Shown here piece by piece: positions 44,077 to 52,829 of a DNA stretch of 64,000 nucleotides; the first letter of the stretch is position 1; each line of letters begins with the position of its first letter. A program made the position numbers and the translations under genes. Where the stretch lies: assembly GCA_036745275.1 (NCBI GenBank), contig DAIOGK010000005.1, positions 124,001 to 188,000 of the forward strand, written 5' to 3'. This DNA comes from JAIUNP01 sp020161975. Lineage in GTDB: Bacteria; Pseudomonadota; Alphaproteobacteria; Rhizobiales; Beijerinckiaceae. The notes beneath the pieces are model-generated. The model saw nothing but the letters and a program-made list of their open reading frames with translations. It was not told the origin of the DNA and did no database searches.

Positions 44077-44814
44077 ATGACCGACACCCTCATCGAGACC
44101 ATCACCCGTAACTATATCAAGGGCACGCACAAGGCGTCGCGCCCGGTTGATGCCTCATCGATGGTGCTGATCAACTGGCGCGGCACCGAACCGCGCATCC
44201 TGATGGGCAAGCGCAATCCGGCCGCCAAATTCATGCCCGGCTTTTTCGTCTTTCCCGGTGGGCGGATCGAGCGCGAGGATGGCGATGCGCCCCACGCCGG
44301 CAGCCTGTCGGAAGCGGATATGGCGCGGCTCGCCCGTTTCGTCAGCCGCCCGACCGAGCGGCGCCTGCGCGGCATTGCACTGGGCGCCATCCGCGAAACC
44401 TTCGAGGAGACCGGCTTCCGGCTTGCCGTTCCCGCGTCCGATGCACCGGCGCCGATGACCGATCCATCCTGGGTCGAGTTTCTGTCGAACGGCACAGTGC
44501 CTACGCTGGATGGTGTGCTGTATTTTGCACGGGCCATCACGCCACCCGGACGTTCGCGCCGGTTTGATACCCGCTTTTTTGTCGTCGACATCAGCGGGTT
44601 CGACGACCTCTCCACCGTACGTCCGACACCTGATAGCGAGTTGGTTGAACTGCGCTGGGTGACACTCGACGAGGCAATGAAAGTCGAGGCGGCGGAAATC
44701 ACCCAGATCATTCTGGGGGAACTGAAGGCCTTCATTCAGGCCGGTTGCGCGCCAGAGGCGGTGCGTCCGTTTTTCCGAGCCTGGCATGGCAAATTCCAGC
44801 GCATCAGCCTCTGA
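44077..44814 (+). CDS. NUDIX hydrolase
   Basis: 245 residues. The Nudix box is visible as GAIRETFEETGFRL (the REx2EExG core; about residues 107-121), so a pyrophosphohydrolase acting on a nucleoside diphosphate derivative is expected. The protein has an RPVDASSMVLI start and a FFPG-like FPGGRIE strand, a subgroup common in Hyphomicrobiales. It starts 2 bp after topA and overlaps the MFS gene by 29 bp, so all three are probably cotranscribed. Substrate unknown. Confidence 0.9.
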   Translation: MTDTLIETITRNYIKGTHKASRPVDASSMVLINWRGTEPRILMGKRNPAAKFMPGFFVFPGGRIEREDGDAPHAGSLSEADMARLARFVSRPTERRLRGIALGAIRETFEETGFRLAVPASDAPAPMTDPSWVEFLSNGTVPTLDGVLYFARAITPPGRSRRFDTRFFVVDISGFDDLSTVRPTPDSELVELRWVTLDEAMKVEAAEITQIILGELKAFIQAGCAPEAVRPFFRAWHGKFQRISL

Positions 44815-45961
44815 ACCGACGCCGGACGAGCGCCGCCGCGCGATTCTCGCAGCAATCCTGACGATCAGTGCGGTCGGCACCGGGCTCAGCCTGATGTTGC
44901 CGCTGCTGTCGCTGGAACTCGAACGCATGGGCGCAAGCAGCACGCTCAACGGGCTCAACACCGCCGTCGGCGGCCTTGCCAACGTCCTGATCGCGCCATT
45001 GGTGCCGGTTCTGGCCCGTCGGCTGGGGCAGAAGCTGTTCGTGGCAACGGCCCTCGCCGTACTGATCGGCTCGGTGCTGGCATTCCGGCTGATGCCGAAC
45101 ATTCCGGTCTGGTTTGTTCTGCGCTTCACCTTCGGCGGCGCCATCGGCGCGCTCTTCGTCATCTCCGAATTCTGGATTGCCGCCAGCGCGCCCGAAGACC
45201 GGCGCGGACTGATCATGGGCATCTACGCCACCGTGCTCGCGCTTGGCTTCGCTGCTGGCCCGGCAGCACTGGCGCTGGTGGGAACGGTCGGCTGGCGGCC
45301 CTATCTCGCCTGCGCTGGGCTGATCACCGCCGCGCTGGTGCCGCTATGGCTGGTCCCGGGGCGCCTTCCTGCCATTGACGACGGTGCCCATCCGAAAGTG
45401 CTGCTGCTGGTGAAGGCGGCGCCCATCGCGACCCTCGCTGCGCTGGTGTTCGGCGCGCTCGAAAGCGCCGCGTTCAGCCAGCTGCCGGTGTTCGGCCTGC
45501 GCTCGGGCCTCGCGGAAACGTCCGCTGCGCTGCTGGTGACATGGGCAGCACTGGGTAATCTCGCCTTCCAGATCCCGATCGGCTGGCTGTCGGACCGGGT
45601 CGATCGCCGCTTCGTCCTGTGCGGCTGTGCGGGACTTGGCGGCCTCGGTTGCCTCATCATGCTGCTGATTCCGCCCCATGGTCTGTTGTTTCTGGTGCTG
45701 CTGTTTGTCTGGGGCGGCATCACCGGGGCGATCTACACAGTGGGGCTTGCCCATCTCGGCAGCCGATTCTCCGGCGGCGAGATCGCGGTCGCCAATGCGG
45801 CCTTTGTCGTTCTCTATTCATTGGGCATGACAGTGGGACCGCCGCTGGCGGGGATGGCGATGGATCTTGCAGGCGCGCCCGGCCTGCCGCTGGGCCTTGG
45901 TGCGATGCTGCTCGCCTATGCGCTGATGGCGGCGCGGCGGATCGCGCAGACGCTGCGCTAA
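44786..45961 (+). CDS. MFS transporter (YcaD-like)
   Basis: 391 residues with about 12 membrane helices. The loop between helices 2 and 3 (PLVPVLARRLGQKLF) and the equivalent in the second half (IGWLSDRVDRRFVL) carry the Gly-x-x-x-Asp-Arg pattern of the major facilitator family. The layout resembles the YcaD/UPF0226 subgroup. The start overlaps the NUDIX gene by 29 bp, indicating coupling. The transported compound cannot be predicted. Confidence 0.88.
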   Translation: MANSSASASEPTPDERRRAILAAILTISAVGTGLSLMLPLLSLELERMGASSTLNGLNTAVGGLANVLIAPLVPVLARRLGQKLFVATALAVLIGSVLAFRLMPNIPVWFVLRFTFGGAIGALFVISEFWIAASAPEDRRGLIMGIYATVLALGFAAGPAALALVGTVGWRPYLACAGLITAALVPLWLVPGRLPAIDDGAHPKVLLLVKAAPIATLAALVFGALESAAFSQLPVFGLRSGLAETSAALLVTWAALGNLAFQIPIGWLSDRVDRRFVLCGCAGLGGLGCLIMLLIPPHGLLFLVLLFVWGGITGAIYTVGLAHLGSRFSGGEIAVANAAFVVLYSLGMTVGPPLAGMAMDLAGAPGLPLGLGAMLLAYALMAARRIAQTLR

Positions 45962-45966
45962 CAGGC

Positions 45967-45996
45967 TTGACTTTGCCCGCAATTTCCGTTCATAAG
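45967..45996 (+). promoter_or_regulatory. Putative rpmG promoter
   Basis: TTGACT (45967-45972) and CATAAG (45991-45996) with an 18-bp spacer, about 80 bp before the rpmG start and right after the MFS stop codon. Matches are 5/6 and 4/6 to the sigma-70 consensus. Confidence 0.5.
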
Positions 45997-46076
45997 CCGC
46001 CCATGTGCCGGTCGGCTCGTTCGACCGGCCCAATTTTTTCGACCGTCAGGGCCGGCACCGGCCGGAGGATGTATCC

Positions 46077-46244
46077 ATGGCCAAGTCCGCCACGATCAAG
46101 ATCAAGCTGCTCTCGACCGCCGACACCGGCTTTTTCTACGTGACCAAGAAGAACGCCCGCACCGCGACCGAGAAGCTCTCGTTCAAGAAGTACGATCCGG
46201 TTGCGCGCAAGCACGTCGAGTTCAAGGAAACCAAGATCAAGTAA
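46077..46244 (+). CDS. rpmG: 50S ribosomal protein L33
   Basis: 55 residues from the ATG at 46077, with GGAGG at 8 bp. The whole sequence matches L33 (AKSATIKIKLLSTADTGFFY, TKKN, KKYDPVARKHVEFKETKIK). It lacks the CxxC pairs, so it is the zinc-independent form usual in proteobacteria. It has its own promoter and a strong terminator. Confidence 0.98.
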   Translation: MAKSATIKIKLLSTADTGFFYVTKKNARTATEKLSFKKYDPVARKHVEFKETKIK

Positions 46245-46265
46245 TCGCTTGACCGGTTTTCATGC

Positions 46266-46292
46266 AAAAGGCGCCTCGGGGCGCCTTTTTTT
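46266..46292 (+). terminator. rpmG terminator
   Basis: AAAAGGCGCC-TCGG-GGCGCCTTTTTTT: perfect stem with a stable tetraloop and long U tract, 22 bp after the rpmG stop. Confidence 0.95.
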
Positions 46293-46365
46293 ATTGGTTG
46301 GAGCAAACGTCCGTCGCCCGGACGGGCGACGCTTCCGGGCCTGCGTTCACCGCAACGGGCTCGTC

Positions 46366-47739
46366 TCACGCGGCGGCGAGAATCACCCGGTTTCGCCCCT
46401 GACGCTTCGCTTCGTAGAGCGCTTCGTCGGCGCGCTTAGCGAGGCCGTCCGCCGTTTCCATCCGGCCATCCATCACCGCAAGGCCAAAGGAGGCGGTGAC
46501 GGAAATCTGCCGCGCCCCCTTGTGGATGGTGAAGGGTTCGCTCTCGATGCACTGACGCAAACGTTCGGCCACGCGGGTTGCGGCAAAACGATCCGTCTCC
46601 GGCATCACGATCACGAATTCCTCGCCACCGAAGCGGGCCAGAATGTCGATGCCGCGAATCCGGCGCCGCAGGCGGGCCGCTGTCTCCACCAACACCTCGT
46701 CGCCGGCATCGTGACCATAGGTGTCATTGACCTTCTTGAAGAAATCAACGTCGAGAATGACAAAGGAGATCGGCGCGCCGCGCATCAGCCCGTCATTGAT
46801 CATGCTGGCAAGCTGGCTGGTCAGATAGCGACGGTTGTGCAGCTTGGTCAGCGGATCGAAGATCGCCATTTCCATCGACGACTGCACATTCTGCCTCAGC
46901 TTGTCGGCATAGCGCTTGCGACGGATCTGGGTGCGCACACGGGCGACGAGCTCATTCCGGTCCACGGGCCGCGCGAGATAGTCATTCACGCCAAGATCGA
47001 GGGCGCGCAGCACGCGCTTTTCGTCGTCGAGGTCGGAAAGAACGAGAATCGGCGTGTTGCGCGTCCGCTCCAGCGAACGCATCTGGCTGCAAAGGCGCAG
47101 AGCGTCGAAATTGGCCAGCCCCAGGCTGACAATGGCCATGTCGAAGTTTTCCTCGGCCATGCGCATGATCGCAACCTGCGGATTGGTTTCGATCTCGACC
47201 GTATGCACCATCGACAGCGCCGCCTGCATCCGGTCAGCGGAATTGGCCCGGTCGTCGATGATGAGCACGCGACCGTTCAGACCATCCTCGGCGGCGGCGG
47301 CGGCCAGCGGATCCACCTGCCCGATCTGGGGCGAGGCGAGTGCGCGGGCGCGCAATTCGTCTGTCAACGTCTTGAGGCGGGCGAGCGAGCGCACACGCGT
47401 CAGCAGCGCGACATCGTTCACCGGCTTGGTGAGAAAGTCGTCCGCGCCGGCCTCAAGCCCCTTCAACCGGTCAGCGGGCTGATCGAGCGCAGTCACCATC
47501 ACCACCGGCAGATGCGCCGTGGTGGGCGAGGATTTCAGGCGGCGACAAACCTCGAAACCGTCCATGCCTGGCATCATAACATCGAGCAGCACGAGATCGC
47601 AGGCACCGCTTTCGCAGATCTCGATGGCCTGCATTCCGTTCATCGCGGAGAGAACGTCGAAGTATTCCGCCGTCAGGCGCGTTTCGAGCAGTTTGATGTT
47701 CGGAAAAAGGTCGTCGACGACGAGAACCCGGGCAGTCAT
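46366..47739 (-). CDS. pleD: PleD: two receiver domains with a GGDEF diguanylate cyclase
   Basis: 457 residues from the ATG at 47739 (GGAGTAG upstream). REC1 (residues 1-120) has the phospho-acceptor Asp in LVLLDVMMPGMDGFE. REC2 (about 150-275) is a diverged adaptor receiver. The C-terminal GGDEF domain (290-457) reads FGGEEFVIVMPET, active GGEEF form, with an RxxD-like inhibitory site likely upstream. It makes cyclic di-GMP and controls the motile-to-sessile switch and polar development in Caulobacter and relatives. It follows divK by 38 bp on the same strand, the conserved divK-pleD operon. Confidence 0.96.
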   Translation of the reverse strand: MTARVLVVDDLFPNIKLLETRLTAEYFDVLSAMNGMQAIEICESGACDLVLLDVMMPGMDGFEVCRRLKSSPTTAHLPVVMVTALDQPADRLKGLEAGADDFLTKPVNDVALLTRVRSLARLKTLTDELRARALASPQIGQVDPLAAAAAEDGLNGRVLIIDDRANSADRMQAALSMVHTVEIETNPQVAIMRMAEENFDMAIVSLGLANFDALRLCSQMRSLERTRNTPILVLSDLDDEKRVLRALDLGVNDYLARPVDRNELVARVRTQIRRKRYADKLRQNVQSSMEMAIFDPLTKLHNRRYLTSQLASMINDGLMRGAPISFVILDVDFFKKVNDTYGHDAGDEVLVETAARLRRRIRGIDILARFGGEEFVIVMPETDRFAATRVAERLRQCIESEPFTIHKGARQISVTASFGLAVMDGRMETADGLAKRADEALYEAKRQGRNRVILAAA

Positions 47740-47777
47740 GATGCTACTCCAATCCAGTTGGCTGGAAGCCAGTCCCC

Positions 47778-48149
47778 TCAGCGGGGGCCGAGATACGATT
47801 GAACGGTCTGAACGAACTTGCCGACCGAGATCGGCTTGGACAAATAGCCTTCGCAACCGGACTCGCGGATGCGCTCCTCATCGCCTTTCATGGCGAACGC
47901 CGTGATGGCGATGACGGGGATGGCTTTCAACGTCTCGTCGTCCTTCAACCATTTGGTCACCTCGATTCCGGAAACCTCCGGCAACTGGATGTCCATCAGG
48001 ATGAGATCCGGCATGTGCTTCCGGGCGAGTTCAATCGCCTCGACGCCACTGCTGGTCAGCAGGGTTTTGATGCCATGGGCCTGCAAAAGATCGTTGAAGA
48101 GCTTCATGTTCAGCTCGTTATCTTCAACAATCAGCACTGTTTTAGACAT
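47778..48149 (-). CDS. divK: DivK single-domain response regulator
   Basis: 123 residues. Nearly identical to the DivK pattern: MSKTVLIVEDNELNMKLFND at the start, Asp53 in LILMDIQLPEVSG as phospho-acceptor, ITAFAMKGDEERI and the Lys in GYLSKPI. DivK is phosphorylated by PleC/DivJ-type kinases and steers CtrA activity and the asymmetric division programme. It has no output domain. The ATG at 48149 follows AGGGACGAG. Divergent from the DUF3572 gene. Confidence 0.97.
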   Translation of the reverse strand: MSKTVLIVEDNELNMKLFNDLLQAHGIKTLLTSSGVEAIELARKHMPDLILMDIQLPEVSGIEVTKWLKDDETLKAIPVIAITAFAMKGDEERIRESGCEGYLSKPISVGKFVQTVQSYLGPR

Positions 48150-48267
48150 TTCACTCGTCCCTTGACGCAACGCGCGTCCGGCAGTCTCTGCCACGCAACA
48201 CTTGCGTGGATCGTTGCCGTCCCCCATCCTCAGTACCAGCCAACGATTAAGTTTTGCGGAATCACCC

Positions 48268-48558
48268 GTGCGCACATCCCGCCGCCCTGCCCTCGATCCG
48301 GACACCATCGCCATTCGTGCGCTCGGCTTCATCGCGTCCGACCCGGAACGTCTGGGCCGCTTTCTGGCGGCGACGGGCATCGGCCCTGAAACGCTCCGCT
48401 CCGCCGCCGCCGAGCCGCGCTTTCTCGCCGCCGTGATCGATTTCCTCAGTGAGGACGAGGGCGCCATCCTCGCCTTTTCCGCCAATGAAGGGCTGGCTCC
48501 CGAGGCGGTAACGTTCGCGCGCGAGGCACTGGCCGGGCGCAGCGCGGGCGAGCCGTGA
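48268..48558 (+). CDS. DUF3572 domain protein
   Basis: 96 residues if started at the GTG 48268; the frame is open further upstream. Conserved pieces are AIRALGFIASDPERLGRFL, TGIGPETLRSAA and FLAAVIDFLSEDEGAILAFS (read separately), all helical. The family is confined mainly to alphaproteobacteria; function unknown. It stands between divK (divergent) and dinB, whose start lies 1 bp after its stop, so it is probably cotranscribed with dinB, a conserved arrangement in relatives. Confidence 0.82.
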   Translation: MRTSRRPALDPDTIAIRALGFIASDPERLGRFLAATGIGPETLRSAAAEPRFLAAVIDFLSEDEGAILAFSANEGLAPEAVTFAREALAGRSAGEP

Positions 48559-48559
48559 C

Positions 48560-49846
48560 GTGGCGGCGGGCGAACATCCGGCCCTCTGCCGCGATTGTCT
48601 GAAGGATCATCCGCGCCTGCCCGCCAGCGGCCGTTGCAGCGCCTGCGGTTCGCCCCGGCTGCTGCATCACAAGGAGCGGGACAGCCTCTCCCTCGCGCAT
48701 ATCGATTGCGATGCCTTCTACGCATCGGTGGAAAAACGCGACAATCCCGGCCTTGCCGACAGGCCGGTGATCGTCGGCGGCGGCAAACGCGGCGTCGTCT
48801 CCACCTGCTGCTATGACGCGCGCGTTTATGGTGTGCGTTCGGCCATGCCGATGTTCCAGGCGCTGAAACTCTGCCCGCAGGCGGTGGTGATCAAGCCGCG
48901 CATGGAGGTCTATGTCGCCGTTGGGCGCGAGATCAAACAGCGGATGCTGGCGCTGACCCCACTCGTCGAATCGCTCTCCATCGACGAGGCCTTCCTCGAT
49001 CTTTCCGGCACCGAACGCTTGCATGGCGCCAGCCCCGCCGTGACGCTGGCCCGTTTTGCCCATGACATCCGGCGCGACATGCGGCTGACGGTTTCGGTGG
49101 GCCTCGGTGCCAACAAGTTCCTCGCAAAGATCGCGTCGGACCTCGAAAAGCCACGCGGCTTTTCCATCATCGGCCAGGAAGATGCTGAGGATTTTCTGGC
49201 CGGGCGTCCGGTCGGCATCATCTGGGGCGTGGGCAAGGCCATGCAGGAGCGCCTCGCCCGCGACGGCATCCGCACCATCGCCGACATCCGCAAGGTCAGC
49301 GAGGCCGACCTCTTTCGCCGCTACGGCAGCGAGGGCGGGCGGCTGTTCCGCCTTGCGCGCGGCATCGACAACCGCAAGGTCGTCCCTCACCATCCGGCAA
49401 AATCCATCTCCGCCGAGACGACTTTCGATGAGGATGTTTCCGATCTCGCCACGCTGGAGCCGATCCTCTGGCGCCTCTGCGAGAAGGTGGCGGACCGGCT
49501 GCGGAAGTCCGGCCTCTGCGGCGGCTCGGTGACGCTGAAGCTGAAAACCGCCGATTTCCGGACCGTTACCCGCGCCCGCTCCGGCCTGCCACCGACGCGC
49601 CTTGCGATCCGCATCCACGAGGTGGCCCGGCTGATGCTGCTGCCGGAACTGAAAGGGACGCGCTACCGGCTGATCGGCATCGGGGTGTCCGACCTTAGGC
49701 CCGAAAGCGAGGCGGATCGCGGCGATCTGATCGACACCGCTGTCAAACGCGAAATTGCCGCAGCCGAAGCCATCCACCAGCTTCGCGCGAAGTTCGGCAA
49801 GGCCGCCGTGGTGCGCGGCATCGGCATGGGGCTGAAGGAAAAGTAG
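48560..49846 (+). CDS. dinB: DNA polymerase IV with N-terminal zinc-ribbon-like extension
   Basis: 428 residues, GTG start 1 bp after the DUF3572 stop. Y-family translesion polymerase: catalytic residues in HIDCDAFYASVEKR and LSIDEAFLDLSG, little-finger domain at the C-terminus. The first ~35 residues carry CRDC and CSAC pairs (CxxC-x14-CxxC spacing), a small metal-binding module that E. coli DinB lacks but some alphaproteobacterial DinB proteins have. The C-terminal end (GIGMGLKEK) does not show a clear QxxL-type clamp motif. No LexA-type operator was recognised upstream. Confidence 0.93.
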   Translation: MAAGEHPALCRDCLKDHPRLPASGRCSACGSPRLLHHKERDSLSLAHIDCDAFYASVEKRDNPGLADRPVIVGGGKRGVVSTCCYDARVYGVRSAMPMFQALKLCPQAVVIKPRMEVYVAVGREIKQRMLALTPLVESLSIDEAFLDLSGTERLHGASPAVTLARFAHDIRRDMRLTVSVGLGANKFLAKIASDLEKPRGFSIIGQEDAEDFLAGRPVGIIWGVGKAMQERLARDGIRTIADIRKVSEADLFRRYGSEGGRLFRLARGIDNRKVVPHHPAKSISAETTFDEDVSDLATLEPILWRLCEKVADRLRKSGLCGGSVTLKLKTADFRTVTRARSGLPPTRLAIRIHEVARLMLLPELKGTRYRLIGIGVSDLRPESEADRGDLIDTAVKREIAAAEAIHQLRAKFGKAAVVRGIGMGLKEK

Positions 49847-49854
49847 AGCCGCGC

Positions 49855-51036
49855 CTAGCGGCTCAGCGCCCGCATGGCATTGTCGAGCCCGTCCAGAGTC
49901 AGCGGGAACATCCGCGCCTGAAACTGCTGCTGGATCAACCGGATCGACTGGGTATACCCCCAATGCTCCTCGGGCAGCGGATTAAGCCAGACTGTCTTGG
50001 GAAAATGATCCAGCACCCGCTGAAGCCAGGCCGCCCCCGGCTCCTCGTTGAAATGCTCGACCGAGCCGCCGGGATAGACAATCTCATACGGGCTCATCGA
50101 GGCATCGCCGACGAAGACCACGCGGTAATCAGCGCCATAGGTGCGGATCATTTCGATCGTCGGCAGCGAGGTCGCATCGCGCCGCCGGTTCTCCTTCCAC
50201 ACGCGCTCGTAAAGGCAGTTGTGGAAATAGAAGTGCTCGAAATGCTTGAACTCGGATTTCGCGGCAGAGAACAACTCGTCCACCTGCTCGACATGCCAAT
50301 CCATCGAACCGCCGATGTCGAGCAGCAGCAGCACCTTGATGGCATTGCGCCGCTCGGCCCGCATCTGCACATCGAGAAAGCCCTTGTGAGCCGTGCCGCG
50401 AATGGTGCCGTCGAGATCGAGTTCGTCGAGCGCGCCGGTCCGGGCGAATTTTCTCAGGCGCCGAAGCGCGATCTTGATGTTGCGGGTGCCAAGTTCGGCC
50501 TTGCCGTCGAGATCCTTGAACTCGCGCTTGTCCCACACCTTCACCGCGCGGAAATTGCGGTTGCTGTCCTGCCCGATGCGGATGCCCTCTGGGTTATAGC
50601 CGTAGGCACCATAGGGCGATGTGCCGGCGGTGCCGATCCATTTGCTGCCGCCCTGATGCCGGCCCTGCTGTTCCTCAAGCCGCTTCTTGAGGTCTTCCCA
50701 GAGTTTATCCCAGCCCTTGGCCTTGATCTCGGCCTTCTCCTCTTCCGTGAGGTACTTCTCGGCGAGCTTGCGCAGCCAATCTTCCGGAACGTCGCGGGCC
50801 GCAACGCCATCGGCGAGGCCCTCGCCATCCAGTCCCTTGAACACGCTGCCGAACACCCGGTCGAACTTGTCGAGGTTGCGCTCGTCCTTCACCAGCACGG
50901 CACGGGAGAGATAGTAGAAGTCTGTTACCGAGGTGCCGGCGATGTCGTTCCGCATCCCGTCGAGCAGGTTGAGATACTCGCGCAAGGTCACGGGAACCTT
51001 GGCCTCGCGCAGCGCAGTAAAGAAGTGAAGGAGCAT
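49855..51036 (-). CDS. CoxE-like VWA domain protein
   Basis: 393 residues from the ATG at 51036. The N-terminal half is helical and charged (AEKYLTEEEKAEIKAKGWD); the C-terminal half is a von Willebrand A domain with the metal site DIGGSMDWH (DxGxS form; the usual second Ser is kept) and VVFVGDASMSPYEI. CoxE-type proteins work with MoxR AAA ATPases as metal-insertion or folding chaperones. The MoxR partner gene is at 51907, on the other strand, with the extensin-like gene between, whereas these partners are normally adjacent and co-directional. Confidence 0.88.
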   Translation of the reverse strand: MLLHFFTALREAKVPVTLREYLNLLDGMRNDIAGTSVTDFYYLSRAVLVKDERNLDKFDRVFGSVFKGLDGEGLADGVAARDVPEDWLRKLAEKYLTEEEKAEIKAKGWDKLWEDLKKRLEEQQGRHQGGSKWIGTAGTSPYGAYGYNPEGIRIGQDSNRNFRAVKVWDKREFKDLDGKAELGTRNIKIALRRLRKFARTGALDELDLDGTIRGTAHKGFLDVQMRAERRNAIKVLLLLDIGGSMDWHVEQVDELFSAAKSEFKHFEHFYFHNCLYERVWKENRRRDATSLPTIEMIRTYGADYRVVFVGDASMSPYEIVYPGGSVEHFNEEPGAAWLQRVLDHFPKTVWLNPLPEEHWGYTQSIRLIQQQFQARMFPLTLDGLDNAMRALSR

Positions 51037-51111
51037 GGTCCTTTTTGACGCGTCCGCCGCGCTGTGGCAAGCCATGGCCTCAGGAGCTTTGGGCACAGGA
51101 GCTTGAGGCAC

Positions 51112-51849
51112 ATGCCCAGGATCGTCCGCGCATCGGCGTTTCTCCTTTTGACTGCGACAGCGTTGGCTGAAACGCCGCCTGTGCCGCCGCGCAAGCCCGA
51201 GACGACGCGGCCCGCGACGGTCGATCCCCCTCATCCGCCGCGGCACGAGCGCATCGGCCCGGAGACCATCCCTGTCGCTCCACCCGCCAATCCCGGCGCC
51301 CTCTGCCTTGCCGCCCTTCAACGCGAGGGCCACGCGGTGGAACCTGCCGAAGCGCCGAAGGCGAGCGAAAGCGCCTGCACGCTCGATACACCTGTACGGA
51401 TCTCGGCAATCCGTACCGCCACCGGAACGGTGCAACTTCCCGACAGGCCACTGCTGTCCTGCGCCTTTGCGGCAGATGTGGTCGACTTCGTGCAGGATCT
51501 GGCAGCGCCTCTTGCGCAGGCGGTGCTGGGCTCCTCGCTGGCAAAACTCGGCACCGGACCGGGGTACAATTGCCGCACCCGCAACCGCGTGCCGGGAGCG
51601 AAGATCAGCGCCCACGGACAGGGCCGCGCCATCGACATCGCGACGCTGGAGACCGCCGCCAGGAAATCCATCGCGGTCAGCGCCCGCCTGACCGGGGTCG
51701 ACGCCGCCTACGTCTCCGCCTTGCGCAAGGCCGCCTGTGGCTGGTTCAACACCACGCTCGGACCGGGATCAGACCCCGCCCATGCCGACCACCTGCATTT
51801 CGACGACGAGCCGCGCGGCCGCGATGGCCAGTCGCGCTTCTGTCAGTAG
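51112..51849 (+). CDS. Extensin-like C-terminal domain protein (probable periplasmic peptidase)
   Basis: 245 residues from the ATG at 51112 (TTGAGG upstream). Signal peptide (ASAFLLLTATALAE), then a Pro-rich spacer (PPVPPRKP...PPHPPRHE), then the extensin-like C-terminal domain. The metal-binding pattern HGQGRAIDIA and HADHLHFD resembles D,D-carboxypeptidase/LAS peptidases (HxxxxxxD and HxH). Four to six cysteines suggest disulfides. It probably acts on cell-wall peptides, but the substrate is not proven. Stands between the divergent CoxE-like gene and the MoxR gene. Confidence 0.85.
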   Translation: MPRIVRASAFLLLTATALAETPPVPPRKPETTRPATVDPPHPPRHERIGPETIPVAPPANPGALCLAALQREGHAVEPAEAPKASESACTLDTPVRISAIRTATGTVQLPDRPLLSCAFAADVVDFVQDLAAPLAQAVLGSSLAKLGTGPGYNCRTRNRVPGAKISAHGQGRAIDIATLETAARKSIAVSARLTGVDAAYVSALRKAACGWFNTTLGPGSDPAHADHLHFDDEPRGRDGQSRFCQ

Positions 51850-51906
51850 CGGTGCTTGACCCATTCTGCTGCCCCGTCCAAAACAGGCCGAACGAAAGGC
51901 CCCTCC

Positions 51907-52752
51907 ATGCGCTTCACCGGCACCAAGGATTATGTTGCAACAGACGATCTCACCGTCGCGGTGAATGCGGCCATTGTGCTGCAACGGCCGCTGCTGGTGA
52001 AGGGCGAGCCGGGCACGGGCAAGACGGTGCTGGCCGAGGAAATTGCCAAGGCGCTGAATGCCCCGCTGATCACCTGGCACATCAAATCCACCACAAAGGC
52101 CGCGCAGGGGCTTTATGAATACGATGCGGTGTCCCGCCTGCGCGACAGCCAGCTGGGCGATCCGCGCGTGTCAGACATCCGCAACTACATCCGTAAGGGC
52201 AAGCTCTGGGAGGCATTTACATCCGACGTGCGCCCGGTGCTGCTGATCGACGAGATCGACAAGGCCGACATCGAATTCCCGAACGATCTGCTGCTCGAAC
52301 TCGACCGGATGGAGTTCCACGTTTACGAGACGGGCGAGACGGTGAAGGCGGCGCAGCGGCCCATCGTCGTCATCACCTCCAACAACGAGAAGGAACTGCC
52401 GGACGCCTTCCTGCGCCGCTGCTTCTTCCACTACATTAAGTTCCCAGATGCGGAGACGATGCAGAAGATCGTCGAGGTGCATTATCCTGGCATCAAGAAG
52501 CAGCTCGTCGCCAATGCCATGAGCATTTTCTTCGGCGTGCGCGAGGCTCCGGGCCTGAAGAAAAAGCCCTCCACCTCGGAACTGCTGGATTGGCTGAAAT
52601 TGCTGGTCTCGGAAGACATTCCCGCTGAAGCACTGAAGGAACGTGATCAGCGCAAGCTGCTGCCGATCCTGCACGGCGCGCTGCTGAAAAACGAGCAGGA
52701 TGTGAGCCTGTTTGAAAAGCTGGCATTTCTCTCCCGCCGCGAAGGGCGATAG
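51907..52752 (+). CDS. MoxR-family AAA+ ATPase
   Basis: 281 residues from the ATG at 51907. Walker A GEPGTGKTVLAEE (about 36-48), Walker B VLLIDEIDKAD (about 110-120), sensor TSNNEKELPDAFLRRC with the Arg finger region. The pattern is that of the MoxR subgroup paired with CoxE VWA proteins (CbbQ/NorQ-like). It acts as a chaperone driving metal-cofactor insertion or complex activation; the client is unknown. Its partner is most likely the CoxE-like protein at 49855. Confidence 0.92.
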   Translation: MRFTGTKDYVATDDLTVAVNAAIVLQRPLLVKGEPGTGKTVLAEEIAKALNAPLITWHIKSTTKAAQGLYEYDAVSRLRDSQLGDPRVSDIRNYIRKGKLWEAFTSDVRPVLLIDEIDKADIEFPNDLLLELDRMEFHVYETGETVKAAQRPIVVITSNNEKELPDAFLRRCFFHYIKFPDAETMQKIVEVHYPGIKKQLVANAMSIFFGVREAPGLKKKPSTSELLDWLKLLVSEDIPAEALKERDQRKLLPILHGALLKNEQDVSLFEKLAFLSRREGR

Positions 52753-52829
52753 CGCGAATTGCCGGTCGTGTGGCGCTCCCCTCGCCAATCCGGCCATTCC
52801 ATGCGAAAAGCGCGCAAAGGATTGGACCA

